Below are positions 17,887 to 25,427 of a stretch of DNA of 35,223 nt, one piece after another. Position 1 is the first letter of the stretch; the number at the start of each line of letters is the position of its first letter. The notes under the pieces were generated by a model that saw only the letters and a list, made by a program, of their open reading frames with translations, had not been told where the DNA came from and ran no database searches. The translations under genes were made by a program, and so were the position numbers. Source of the stretch: a virus; the IMG/VR virus record IMGVR_UViG_3300030333_003718, positions 1 through 35,223 of that record; one strand, written 5' to 3'.

Positions 17887-19968
17887 TCAACGAGGGGTTG
17901 GCGTTGGAGGTGCGGCCCCTTGTGGCCGTCCTCCTCCTTGGGGTTTTGGTTGGGGCTTTCCCGATCCTCCGGGAGACCCCATCTGCTGGGCTTTCATTTG
18001 TGCTTTGCCCACCATGTTGTTTGCTTGTCTCTGTGCATCCATAAGCACAGCCATATCATCTGGGGATGGTACTGCATTTGGCAGAGTAAGACCAAGGCTC
18101 TGCATCAGAAACTCTCGGTACTTCATGAACTCATCCTGCACCTCAGGAGAGGCCATGGACATTGAAGGACTCGTCATAAACGAAGTCAGGACCCTCATTT
18201 GGAACGAGGGACGAGCCGTATGGGGAGTCAAGATAATCTGCCCGGGATCCTCACCGTTTCCATAAAGAAGCAAGCAGTTCTTGATAACCGACTCATATGC
18301 GGCTTTCTCTTCGTCCATCCAGATCGCTAGATCAAGACCTTCCTTCAACGCGAAGAGTTTCAATCCGTCCGGGTCTGTAAGCCCCTTCTCCAACCACTCC
18401 AATGCTTCCTTCTTCCTCGCCACGAGTGAACGAGGATTCACTTGTTGGATAGTAACTTGGAGGTTGGTGAGGGTTGGGACGGGGTTGGTTTCGAAAGAAA
18501 CGGATCCCTCCACCGGATCAATAATCGCACCCGCAAGATCCAGAGTCATATGGTTCACGGGGATGGGTCGTGGTGAGAAAGCCATAGTCCTTGCTGCGGC
18601 AGAGAGAACAGCCCTGTAACAAGAACCGAAAGCCCGCTCCATACCCCGCGACGGATTTGTCATCGCCTTATTGGTTTCTTCCTCAAGGAAGTTCAAGCCA
18701 GCAGCGGAGTCAATGCGGCCTTTCTCCTCGATGAGATCCCTCACCGGAGTAAGACCATCCATCAACTGTTTGGCATATGCAGCAGTTCGACCGGGGACAT
18801 CCCCCGCGTTGTGGGGCGTGATCGAGAACGGTCGGAAGTTATCTCCAACCGGATCCGGTTCGAAGGGAACAACCCGGAGACCACGCCCCACGTCGCGGAG
18901 CATAGCACGCTCGTTGAACTGTCCTTGAGGCATCACAAGAACACCATAACGGTCGATGTCCCGGATGTTGTTGAAGAGGGACTTGAGGAGACGTTCCATC
19001 TCACGATTGATAGAGAACAGAAGATCAAAGAGACCAGCACCATGGAAGGTGCCATTCTCCATGAAGCGTGCAAACCCAATGGGGCAATAAGTCTCGATCC
19101 CCTCCAGATCCATGTCCTCAAGAACATAGTCACCTGAGGTGACCACGTACCTTGTCACAAGTTCCCCCACTCCAAATGTCCAGACCTCACGGATCTTTAC
19201 AACACCCATGGACTCGGGAACACGGGACGGCGCGCCGGGACCTCCATTGTTGTCTTGATAGTCAAAGGCTCCCTCCTCCGCAGCGTCAGCAGTTTCGTCG
19301 ATGTGTTCACCAACCTGCTGCTCCCAGTATTCCATCTTCTCAAGATTCTGCATGACCTTCCGGCCAAACCGTTCCTTGAGGAATTCCAGTGGGACCGAAC
19401 GCTGACGCATCAAGCCACTCAGTTTGGTGTAGTCCACACCAAGGGAGGGGAAGGGGAACAACTCACGAGGGTGAACCACCTCGATGTCGGCAGTGAGGCC
19501 GATGGAAGGAGTATCCTTCAAGTGTCCTGCTAGGCCACAACAACCAAGGGTGGTGAAGATGTGGGCGAACTCTGTGGCAATCTTGTCAACCTGATCGCTA
19601 CTTACGAGGGAGTCCACGAGAATCTGGGCTACAGACCGTTCGCGGATACCACTAAGGTTGCTGCCTTCCCTTAGGATCTTGGGTCGAAGATCCATGGAGG
19701 AGAGCCGGGCAGATACTTTGTCGATGGCTCGAAGGAGTTCCGTTGACTGGAATTCCATGTTGCCTTCTTCATCTAAGAAGTGAGGCCGGAGAGCACCGGC
19801 CTCGGGATCGAATACGTCGAAGCGTCGGGCACCATTGAGGTAGTACCACGCCAGAAGCCACATAGTTCGACGGTAAGAGAGACGAGACTCCTCACGGTCA
19901 GCGTGCTGGTCGATGATCCTAGCAAGGGCTTCTTTATTCTTCGGCAGTTTGATCGTGTCGCTTGCCAT
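17887..19968 (-). CDS. Portal protein
   Basis: A 693-residue protein of the size of podovirus portals. It forms the twelve-fold ring through which DNA enters and leaves. Seen: an N-terminal region with RRTMWLLAWYYLNGARRFDVF (as separate parts), a central region with FSINREMERLLKSLFNNIRD and the stem-like helix region, and a C-terminal Pro/Gly/Gln-rich tail (about 655-693). It sits between terminase and scaffold/capsid genes, as expected. The ATG at 19968 overlaps the preceding gene by 35 bases; AAGAG is the only ribosome-like site close to it. Confidence 0.85.
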   Translation of the reverse strand: MASDTIKLPKNKEALARIIDQHADREESRLSYRRTMWLLAWYYLNGARRFDVFDPEAGALRPHFLDEEGNMEFQSTELLRAIDKVSARLSSMDLRPKILREGSNLSGIRERSVAQILVDSLVSSDQVDKIATEFAHIFTTLGCCGLAGHLKDTPSIGLTADIEVVHPRELFPFPSLGVDYTKLSGLMRQRSVPLEFLKERFGRKVMQNLEKMEYWEQQVGEHIDETADAAEEGAFDYQDNNGGPGAPSRVPESMGVVKIREVWTFGVGELVTRYVVTSGDYVLEDMDLEGIETYCPIGFARFMENGTFHGAGLFDLLFSINREMERLLKSLFNNIRDIDRYGVLVMPQGQFNERAMLRDVGRGLRVVPFEPDPVGDNFRPFSITPHNAGDVPGRTAAYAKQLMDGLTPVRDLIEEKGRIDSAAGLNFLEEETNKAMTNPSRGMERAFGSCYRAVLSAAARTMAFSPRPIPVNHMTLDLAGAIIDPVEGSVSFETNPVPTLTNLQVTIQQVNPRSLVARKKEALEWLEKGLTDPDGLKLFALKEGLDLAIWMDEEKAAYESVIKNCLLLYGNGEDPGQIILTPHTARPSFQMRVLTSFMTSPSMSMASPEVQDEFMKYREFLMQSLGLTLPNAVPSPDDMAVLMDAQRQANNMVGKAQMKAQQMGSPGGSGKPQPKPQGGGRPQGAAPPTPTPR
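19163..19172 (-). repeat. GAGTGGGGGA dispersed motif
   Basis: Sense, in Gly-Val-Gly codons of the portal gene, a frame different from the copy at 20522. Confidence 0.8.
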
Positions 19969-20239
19969 CTCTTAGTTCTGCCTTACGCTTCGCTACGCCC
20001 TTGGGCTCAAACCCCGCAGGGAATTCTGTTCTAACAAACATATCCCTCATCTGATCTACATCATACGAGGGTTCTGTGGGCTCTGGGAGTTTAACAGACC
20101 TGTCAACAGGCTGTTCGCCCTCCCGTGGCCCGTATCCGTAGTAGCACTTTAGCAGACGATCCAAAAATGCGATAGGAACCACTGCACAGAATCTTGAGTC
20201 GAACCCGATTTGGTCAGTGTCAAATTCTTGATTGTCCAC
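19934..20239 (-). CDS. Unrecognised small protein between terminase and portal (GTG start)
   Basis: A 101-residue protein that I do not recognise. I chose the GTG at 20239, because AAGGAGGT lies seven bases before it; an in-frame ATG at 20257 would overlap that site. Residues 20-40 are hydrophobic with FCAVVPIAFLDRLL, too short and interrupted for a clear membrane span, and residues 45-75 are acidic and Pro-rich. It overlaps both the terminase end (20 bases) and the portal start (35 bases). A packaging or portal accessory role is possible from place alone. Confidence 0.65.
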   Translation of the reverse strand: MDNQEFDTDQIGFDSRFCAVVPIAFLDRLLKCYYGYGPREGEQPVDRSVKLPEPTEPSYDVDQMRDMFVRTEFPAGFEPKGVAKRKAELRDGKRHDQTAEE

Positions 20240-22160
20240 CTGTCGAACCTCCTTCATGTCGATCAAGTGCCTCGATGATATCAGCCGCACTGACTTTACT
20301 CATGTCTAATCGGTGGGCATATGGGTTACCTTCTTCATCGAGAAGGTTCCCCTTCTTGATTTCCTCAAGAGGGTCCTTCGCCCTTTGCTCCTCCATCTGG
20401 AGAGACTTAAGACGGCCCTTGACCACGAATTGAGACATAGAGACACAGTCGATCTCGTCATCATGCTGGAGTCCGCCGTCCTTGGCTTCGGGATTGAACT
20501 GCTCGAACTGGTCGAATAACCTCCCCCACTCACCCCTATGTCGGTAAGCGAGGGGCATCTTGATCTTCCCGTGCTCGGTACGCATGAGGAGGGTGGCGAT
20601 CTTGGAGGCCTTGTCGAGTTGGCCCGGGTTGAGTTTCTTAATTCCGGGAAGGTGAGTTACACCCGCCATGTCTGAGGCCCGGGTCCGGACAATGGAGTCG
20701 AGGGCGTGAAAGAGGCCGATGCCCTGCTTGATCGTTTCGGGGTGCATGGTGGGGCACTTCCAACGGTCAGCGAGTTTGAAGGACTCTTGGACGAGCATTT
20801 GCTCTTGGCACTGCCGGGACCAAATATCGAGGACAAAGAGTTCGTTTTGGGAATTGATCCCCATCAGACACGCGACTTTGTAGTCGGAGTCCTTAGTAGC
20901 CGTGTAGGAAGTATCCAGTGTCATAAAGAGACGGGTACGTTTGAGGAAGTCTTCCATAGGGATGCGTTGGAGTTCCCCCTCGGAGTACCAACACATGAGG
21001 GCCTTAGATTCCCGGGGGCTATTCTCGTAGACCTCGTCAACCTTTTCGAGCCACCACCCATGGGACTCCTTAGTGAGTGGGGGAAAGTACGAGTCTTCAG
21101 ATTGTCCGGGGGAAGCCATGTACTCCGCAAGGAAGTTGGCGGAGCCGATGATTTCACGGATCTCTTCGAGCGAGACGCGGTCAGAGTACTCAGGGTTGTC
21201 CTTCTTGAACTGCTTAGTGGGGGGCCACATTTCGGGCCAACAAGAGACAAGGTTACCGTCAGAGTCTTCGTGGGCTGCCCGGACAATCATGCGACCCCAC
21301 ATGTTGAAGCGGGGATCGACGGCTACGTTCTCACCTTCAGCGTTCTGTTCAGTTTGGAGAGCGTGCCATGCGTAGTGCCGACGAGACACGAAAGTAGCAA
21401 GCCAATCAACACCGCACCCACGACGCATAACCATAGGCAGAACAATCTTAAACAGAAGATCGTCCATATAGCCACGAATGATAGACATCGAAGTGGATGC
21501 ACGGGGATCGTATTCAGGGTCATCTAGAACATACCTACGAGGGCGACCACCACGTTGACGAGATTCGGCTGAGATGCAACGGAGCCAAGAACCATTCTTG
21601 AGGTGCATCAGTTCCGTTCCGAACGGGGCCTCGCCCCTTCGGGGGGCGAGCCGCCCGTCCGGGAAGTCGGGACCGAAATCATTGTTGATACGGAGGTTGT
21701 TGATGAACTGATCTTTGATCGCTTGGCCAGTCCCCTTAGCGTTGTCGTTGGTAGAGGTGGCATAGAGAATCGAGAACGCGGAGCGGGAGAGCATCCGGAA
21801 GAGGATGGACTTACGAACGAGGAACGACTTCGCAGAACCACGCGGGGCAATCACAATGTTCCGGGGGGTGGTGGCCCACAAGCGTTGAATGTCGTAGTGG
21901 AAGTCTGGGGTTCGGAGAGGGTCATCGTCATAGAACATCGGGTCGAAGTCGATGTCGTGGTTGGCGGTGAGATAGTACATGTCGAAGAACCGCATCCCGG
22001 CGACAAACGCTTCCGCGATATCGACCGGGCTACGGTTCTGTGAAGTCCACAATCTGCACGCATTTGTGCGTGCTTGCCTCTGTCCTTCCTCCGACAACTC
22101 CTCGTAATCTGTCGGCAAGGGGTAGAGAGGATTGTTCTTCCTCTCAATCCACTTAGCCAT
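20220..22160 (-). CDS. terL: Terminase large subunit
   Basis: A 646-residue DNA-packaging motor. The ATPase half has a Walker A-like APRGSAKS (105-112) and a Walker B-like YVLDDPE (210-216). The nuclease half has the first acidic residue in LDTSYTATKDSDYKV (Asp416, then Asp424 and Asp426) and the late acidic cluster HDDEID (566-571), which would bind two metal ions. Length and order fit podovirus terminases. I chose the ATG at 22160 (MAKWIER), which overlaps the upstream stop by 8 bases; further in-frame ATGs at 22172 and 22205 lie deeper in the preceding gene. The portal follows after one small gene. Confidence 0.95.
   Translation of the reverse strand: MAKWIERKNNPLYPLPTDYEELSEEGQRQARTNACRLWTSQNRSPVDIAEAFVAGMRFFDMYYLTANHDIDFDPMFYDDDPLRTPDFHYDIQRLWATTPRNIVIAPRGSAKSFLVRKSILFRMLSRSAFSILYATSTNDNAKGTGQAIKDQFINNLRINNDFGPDFPDGRLAPRRGEAPFGTELMHLKNGSWLRCISAESRQRGGRPRRYVLDDPEYDPRASTSMSIIRGYMDDLLFKIVLPMVMRRGCGVDWLATFVSRRHYAWHALQTEQNAEGENVAVDPRFNMWGRMIVRAAHEDSDGNLVSCWPEMWPPTKQFKKDNPEYSDRVSLEEIREIIGSANFLAEYMASPGQSEDSYFPPLTKESHGWWLEKVDEVYENSPRESKALMCWYSEGELQRIPMEDFLKRTRLFMTLDTSYTATKDSDYKVACLMGINSQNELFVLDIWSRQCQEQMLVQESFKLADRWKCPTMHPETIKQGIGLFHALDSIVRTRASDMAGVTHLPGIKKLNPGQLDKASKIATLLMRTEHGKIKMPLAYRHRGEWGRLFDQFEQFNPEAKDGGLQHDDEIDCVSMSQFVVKGRLKSLQMEEQRAKDPLEEIKKGNLLDEEGNPYAHRLDMSKVSAADIIEALDRHEGGSTGGQSRI
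20522..20531 (-). repeat. GAGTGGGGGA dispersed motif
   Basis: Sense, in Glu-Trp-Gly codons of the terminase gene. Confidence 0.8.
21075..21084 (+). repeat. GAGTGGGGGA dispersed motif
   Basis: Antisense in the terminase gene, read there as Pro-Pro-Leu. Confidence 0.8.
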
Positions 22161-22527
22161 AGAGATCCCCATAACCCATTGACTGGGCGAACGGGTGAAC
22201 GTCATCCCGGAAGTAGGAACGAGAGCCGGGGATTCCTGTCATGGTTTCCATCCCGTAGGGGTTTGCGTGTTGCCCCCGACCGGCGTAACGATCAGCAACA
22301 TCCATTGCACCTTGAGTTCCCATCTTGTAGCGAGAACCGGAGATGGGGTCGAGGATCATGTCGGACCCCGCACCTGTTGCGCCCTCCCAATATGCGGGGG
22401 GCTTGATGGAACTACGGGGGGTGGCCCGCACGAAGTCACTGAGACTAAAACGGAGTGAAGGGCTCCCCTGTCCGGTGATGTAGTCCTGCATCTCTCCCAT
22501 GAGTCCAAGTGATTCTTCAAACGCCAT
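22153..22527 (-). CDS. Unrecognised small protein upstream of terminase
   Basis: A 124-residue protein that I do not recognise. It is Gly, Met, Ser and Tyr rich with little predicted helix after residue 20, and ends MGYGDLYG. The ATG at 22527 has GGAGAAT before it. Its ends overlap the neighbours by 11 and 8 bases. Flexible Gly/Tyr-rich composition suggests a virion or packaging accessory protein, but nothing in the sequence proves this. Confidence 0.65.
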   Translation of the reverse strand: MAFEESLGLMGEMQDYITGQGSPSLRFSLSDFVRATPRSSIKPPAYWEGATGAGSDMILDPISGSRYKMGTQGAMDVADRYAGRGQHANPYGMETMTGIPGSRSYFRDDVHPFAQSMGYGDLYG

Positions 22528-22924
22528 CTTTATTCTCCGTGAAGGCCGAGATTGTTGCACACCGAATCACAGCGTCAGAGAGGTTCGAAAACATCTTGAA
22601 GGTGTGACCCATCTTGTGGAGTTTATCCGAGATCTTCCGATATCTCTCCTTGAGTTTTCCCTCTTCCTCAAGAAGTTCAGCACGGATCAACGATGCGGCT
22701 TTGAGATGATCGTCGTTGGTCCACCACCGAATGGGGTTGTCAAGTCCAAGGTCTTGAAGAATGTACGCACCAGAGCGAACGAGGCTCAGGTCATCCATCT
22801 TCCCCACCATCATCGCCACCATCGCTGATGCCTCTGAGTAGGGGTATGTTTTCTTCTTGGCCGGAGGCGGTGTGGATTTCGTACGCGAGGTTTTCTTGCT
22901 CACTTCTTGACTCGTTGTGTTCAT
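22517..22924 (-). CDS. Unrecognised Lys-rich then helical protein
   Basis: A 135-residue protein. Residues 1-28 are a disordered Lys/Thr/Pro tail (PPPAKKKTYPYSE), which could bind DNA. Residues 65-110 are helical with ELLEEEGKLKERYRKISDKL. AAGGA lies four bases before the ATG at 22924. The first 134 bases also encode the end of the preceding gene, an overlap far longer than any other here. The true start may be the Met at about 22822, which would shorten it to about 101 residues and reduce the overlap. Basic tail plus helices upstream of terminase would also fit a small terminase. Confidence 0.6.
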   Translation of the reverse strand: MNTTSQEVSKKTSRTKSTPPPAKKKTYPYSEASAMVAMMVGKMDDLSLVRSGAYILQDLGLDNPIRWWTNDDHLKAASLIRAELLEEEGKLKERYRKISDKLHKMGHTFKMFSNLSDAVIRCATISAFTENKDGV

Positions 22925-23267
22925 TTTCCTTCCTCAGGTCTTGGAGAAGACCACTGGTTGAAACGGTTTGAGTTACGGCACCATCGTCGGTGACCGTGTG
23001 TTGTGCTGTTGCGATCATACCATTCATGCCCACGATTTCCTTCATAACAGAACGGAATTGCTTGAGGGCAGAGAGGGAGACCTTGGGGTCGGGGTCACGG
23101 ACATGTCGAATGATGGTTTCGATCTCCTCGTGGACATCGAAGTCCGACCGGCGGAGAGCCATGTCGAGACCGTTGACACCATAGAAGCCGAGGACGGCGG
23201 AGTCATTCCCCGCGAATTCGATACTTCCAAGCGTTTTGTTTTGCTTGCTTAATTGCTTTTTCGTCAT
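22791..23267 (-). CDS. Small helical protein, candidate small terminase subunit
   Basis: A 158-residue protein with the helical segment EEIETIIRHVRDPDP and KVSLSALKQFRSVMKEIVGM (about 47-85), then MIATAQHTV and an acidic Gly/Asp tail ending GGDDGGEDG. The phrase DPDPKVSLSALKQFR followed by a second helix is often seen in phage proteins annotated as small terminases, but I cannot confirm the family and no helix-turn-helix is obvious. The ATG at 23267 overlaps the upstream gene by 65 bases and lacks a clear ribosome site; the open frame extends to 23516 without a better start. Its end overlaps the next gene by 134 bases. Confidence 0.6.
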   Translation of the reverse strand: MTKKQLSKQNKTLGSIEFAGNDSAVLGFYGVNGLDMALRRSDFDVHEEIETIIRHVRDPDPKVSLSALKQFRSVMKEIVGMNGMIATAQHTVTDDGAVTQTVSTSGLLQDLRKENEHNESRSEQENLAYEIHTASGQEENIPLLRGISDGGDDGGEDG

Positions 23268-23721
23268 GCTTGCGTTGCTCGATAGAGGGCATGTACCGCA
23301 TGGTGGTTTCGGCAAGTCGCTCTGCGGCGACTCTGGCTGCGGTGCGGACTTCTTTGGTGATTGTACCGTCCGTGATGACTTTTGCAGCCATAAGTTCTGC
23401 GAGAACTGTTTCAAGGTTCTCTTTGAACTTCTCTGTGTCGAGACTTGTTGCCTTACCTTTGGTCTTGTTCTTCTTGATAGAGTCGCAACCGGGGGCAAGG
23501 AATGTAGGTTCACCAATGCGAGTTACGGCCCGCATCGCTAAGAGAAAGGTTGTCATCTCCACATAACGGGTGGAACCGATCTCTACCATGGGGACACTTA
23601 GGGCTTTGCACAGGGCGCGGAATCCTCGTTTGGTGAGGGCCTTGAGTTCGTTCAGGTAAACATCTTCGGCCATAAGTCGGACCCCGGACCCGAACGAGAT
23701 GTAGAGTTGTTTGTCTTCCAT
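23203..23721 (-). CDS. Unrecognised helical 172-residue protein
   Basis: I do not recognise this protein. Residues 20-75 contain LKALTKRGFRALCKALSV and RYVEMTTFLLAMRAVTRIGE, which predict paired helices and could include a DNA-binding fold. Residues 95-165 are charged helix, ending with many Lys and Arg. It starts by TGATG overlap with the Pro/Gly-rich gene and so has no ribosome site of its own. Position two genes before terminase makes a regulatory or packaging role conceivable. Confidence 0.68.
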   Translation of the reverse strand: MEDKQLYISFGSGVRLMAEDVYLNELKALTKRGFRALCKALSVPMVEIGSTRYVEMTTFLLAMRAVTRIGEPTFLAPGCDSIKKNKTKGKATSLDTEKFKENLETVLAELMAAKVITDGTITKEVRTAARVAAERLAETTMRYMPSIEQRKHDEKAIKQAKQNAWKYRIRGE

Positions 23722-25415
23722 CAGGGCATCGGGTGCCTAGCGAAACCCATGAAGGTCCAGTTGTCATAATTAATCGGTCGAGACTCTGGAAGTTCAAACT
23801 GAACGTATTGACGAGGTTGCGGTTGATACTTACGGATGTTGTTCTGAGGGTCCGTACCCGGAACCCCTGCTTGTGTCCCGTCTTGTGGGGGTTGTCCGCC
23901 CATGGGTTGACCCCCTGTTGTACCGGGTTGTCCCCCGTAGGGACTCGTTCCCGGGTATCCACCTTGCGAGGGCTGGGGGGGTTGCACCCCAAGTCCACTC
24001 TGAGTTGTGTGTGGGGGAGGTGCGGATGGGACAGACGCGGCCTGTGAAGGAGTTGACGGACCAATAGTGCCCCCCGTAGCCCCCGGTGCAACACTTGGGT
24101 GGGGCTTTACATTTGAAAGGTCAAGTTGGGGTGGCGAAGTTAGGTTAGGACCCTTGGTTACGTCGATGGGTGTTGGGATCGCCGTTGCTGTGGGGTCTGT
24201 TGGTTGTGGTACGGTGTGGAGTCGAGGGTCCACGTAGACCCCGTCGAGGATAGGGTCAGCATCCATTCCCTCAACCTCAGAAGGGGGTCCAGTTGCAACA
24301 CCGGGGTGTTGCATGGGTTGGTAGACCCCGTCAAGGATAGGGTTATCATCCATACCCTCAACGTCAGAACGAGGACCGGTTGCAACACCGGGGAACTTGT
24401 GATCGTGGAGAGCGTCGTCAAAGACTTGGTCACCTTGGTTGAGCATATCCCACCACGCCCACGGGGTTGCGTAGGGAACAACTGTGCGGTCAGGTCGAGA
24501 CACCATAGCCATCTCCTCCTCGGAAGGAGAAGGTGCTGCGGCTTGTAGGTCGGTTACTCGGGCGCTGTAGTCCGCTTCGAATTGTTCGAGTCTTGCTTGT
24601 TCTTCTGCAAGCATCTTTTGGAGACGGGTGAGTCTCCATGCTGCGGTCCCGGGTTCGGAAACACGGTGCTTGCGGTGCGCACGGTCAAGGCTTTTGTTGT
24701 ACGCCTTGCGCTCGGCAGCACTCATCTTTTTGAGTTCGTCAGGGGTGGCTTCAACGAATCCGACACCTTCGAGCCCCTTATCTTTAGCGACGATACTTTC
24801 GTTGTACGCGATCTCTCGTTCGAGTTGGGAGATCTTTCCCTGAAGTCGTTTGCGTCGTTTGTCAGAGAAGCGACCTGTTTCGGTTCCGAGGGTGGGATGC
24901 TTCTTCATGTGTTCCTGAAGCATCTCTTCGTCACCACTGTCCGCGAGGTCTTGTGCGACGGTACTCCACTCAGCCAACGCCTTGTTGGTGCTGCTTGGAT
25001 CCATGATGTCGTCGAAGGTGGGCACGGAGGCCGGGGGATCGTGCGGACCCCTGATACCGTCTGGGTTGTAGACAGCGTGCCAACGATTTCCATTTTCCTT
25101 CCACTGCATCGACAACTCACCAATTCGTGCTTCAGTGTCGATGGGTTCGGGTTGACTGATGGGTTCGGTGTCGGTATAACGGAAGGGCCAATTGGGACTC
25201 GTCATCATCAAGTACGGGTCCGGTTCAATTAGGCCCGATTCGAGTGCGGGACCCGCGATTTCGAAAGCAGAGCCGATCCGATCCGCAAACTCGTCGTCTT
25301 GACCCTCGAAACCTTGTGTGAACGTGTAAAGGTCGCTGATGTCCTCTGGGCCCAGAGCGTCGATGTCGATGCCCCCAAGGAGATCACTAAGTTGTTCGTC
25401 TCTGTCTTTCGCCAT
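23721..25415 (-). CDS. Pro/Gln/Gly-rich protein, first gene of the leftward block
   Basis: A 564-residue protein. Residues 1-60 are acidic. About 170-300 is a charged coiled-coil region (KISQLEREIAYNESIV; RLQKMLAEEQARLEQFEADY). About 340-395 holds two copies of a 29-residue unit (PGVATGPxSxVEGMD...PILDGVY). About 400-545 is disordered, with Pro, Gln, Gly, Ser and Thr dominating. Such Pro/Gln tails occur in phage structural or DNA-delivery proteins, but no family is recognised. The ATG at 25415 lies only 12 bases from the start of the divergent helicase gene, with no clear ribosome site on this strand. Confidence 0.7.
   Translation of the reverse strand: MAKDRDEQLSDLLGGIDIDALGPEDISDLYTFTQGFEGQDDEFADRIGSAFEIAGPALESGLIEPDPYLMMTSPNWPFRYTDTEPISQPEPIDTEARIGELSMQWKENGNRWHAVYNPDGIRGPHDPPASVPTFDDIMDPSSTNKALAEWSTVAQDLADSGDEEMLQEHMKKHPTLGTETGRFSDKRRKRLQGKISQLEREIAYNESIVAKDKGLEGVGFVEATPDELKKMSAAERKAYNKSLDRAHRKHRVSEPGTAAWRLTRLQKMLAEEQARLEQFEADYSARVTDLQAAAPSPSEEEMAMVSRPDRTVVPYATPWAWWDMLNQGDQVFDDALHDHKFPGVATGPRSDVEGMDDNPILDGVYQPMQHPGVATGPPSEVEGMDADPILDGVYVDPRLHTVPQPTDPTATAIPTPIDVTKGPNLTSPPQLDLSNVKPHPSVAPGATGGTIGPSTPSQAASVPSAPPPHTTQSGLGVQPPQPSQGGYPGTSPYGGQPGTTGGQPMGGQPPQDGTQAGVPGTDPQNNIRKYQPQPRQYVQFELPESRPINYDNWTFMGFARHPMP
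24234..24306 (-). repeat. Direct repeat copy A (73 bases) in the Pro/Gln-rich gene
   Basis: It begins GTAGACCCCGTC on the plus strand and ends CAACACCGGGG. It recurs 87 bases further on with about 10 mismatches, giving the tandem 29-residue unit. Confidence 0.85.
24321..24393 (-). repeat. Direct repeat copy B (73 bases)
   Basis: Same ends as copy A; most differences are synonymous or conservative (Asp/Glu, Arg/Pro, Asp/Ala and Asn/Asp), so the protein unit seems kept. Confidence 0.85.
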
Positions 25416-25427
25416 TAGGAGGCCACC

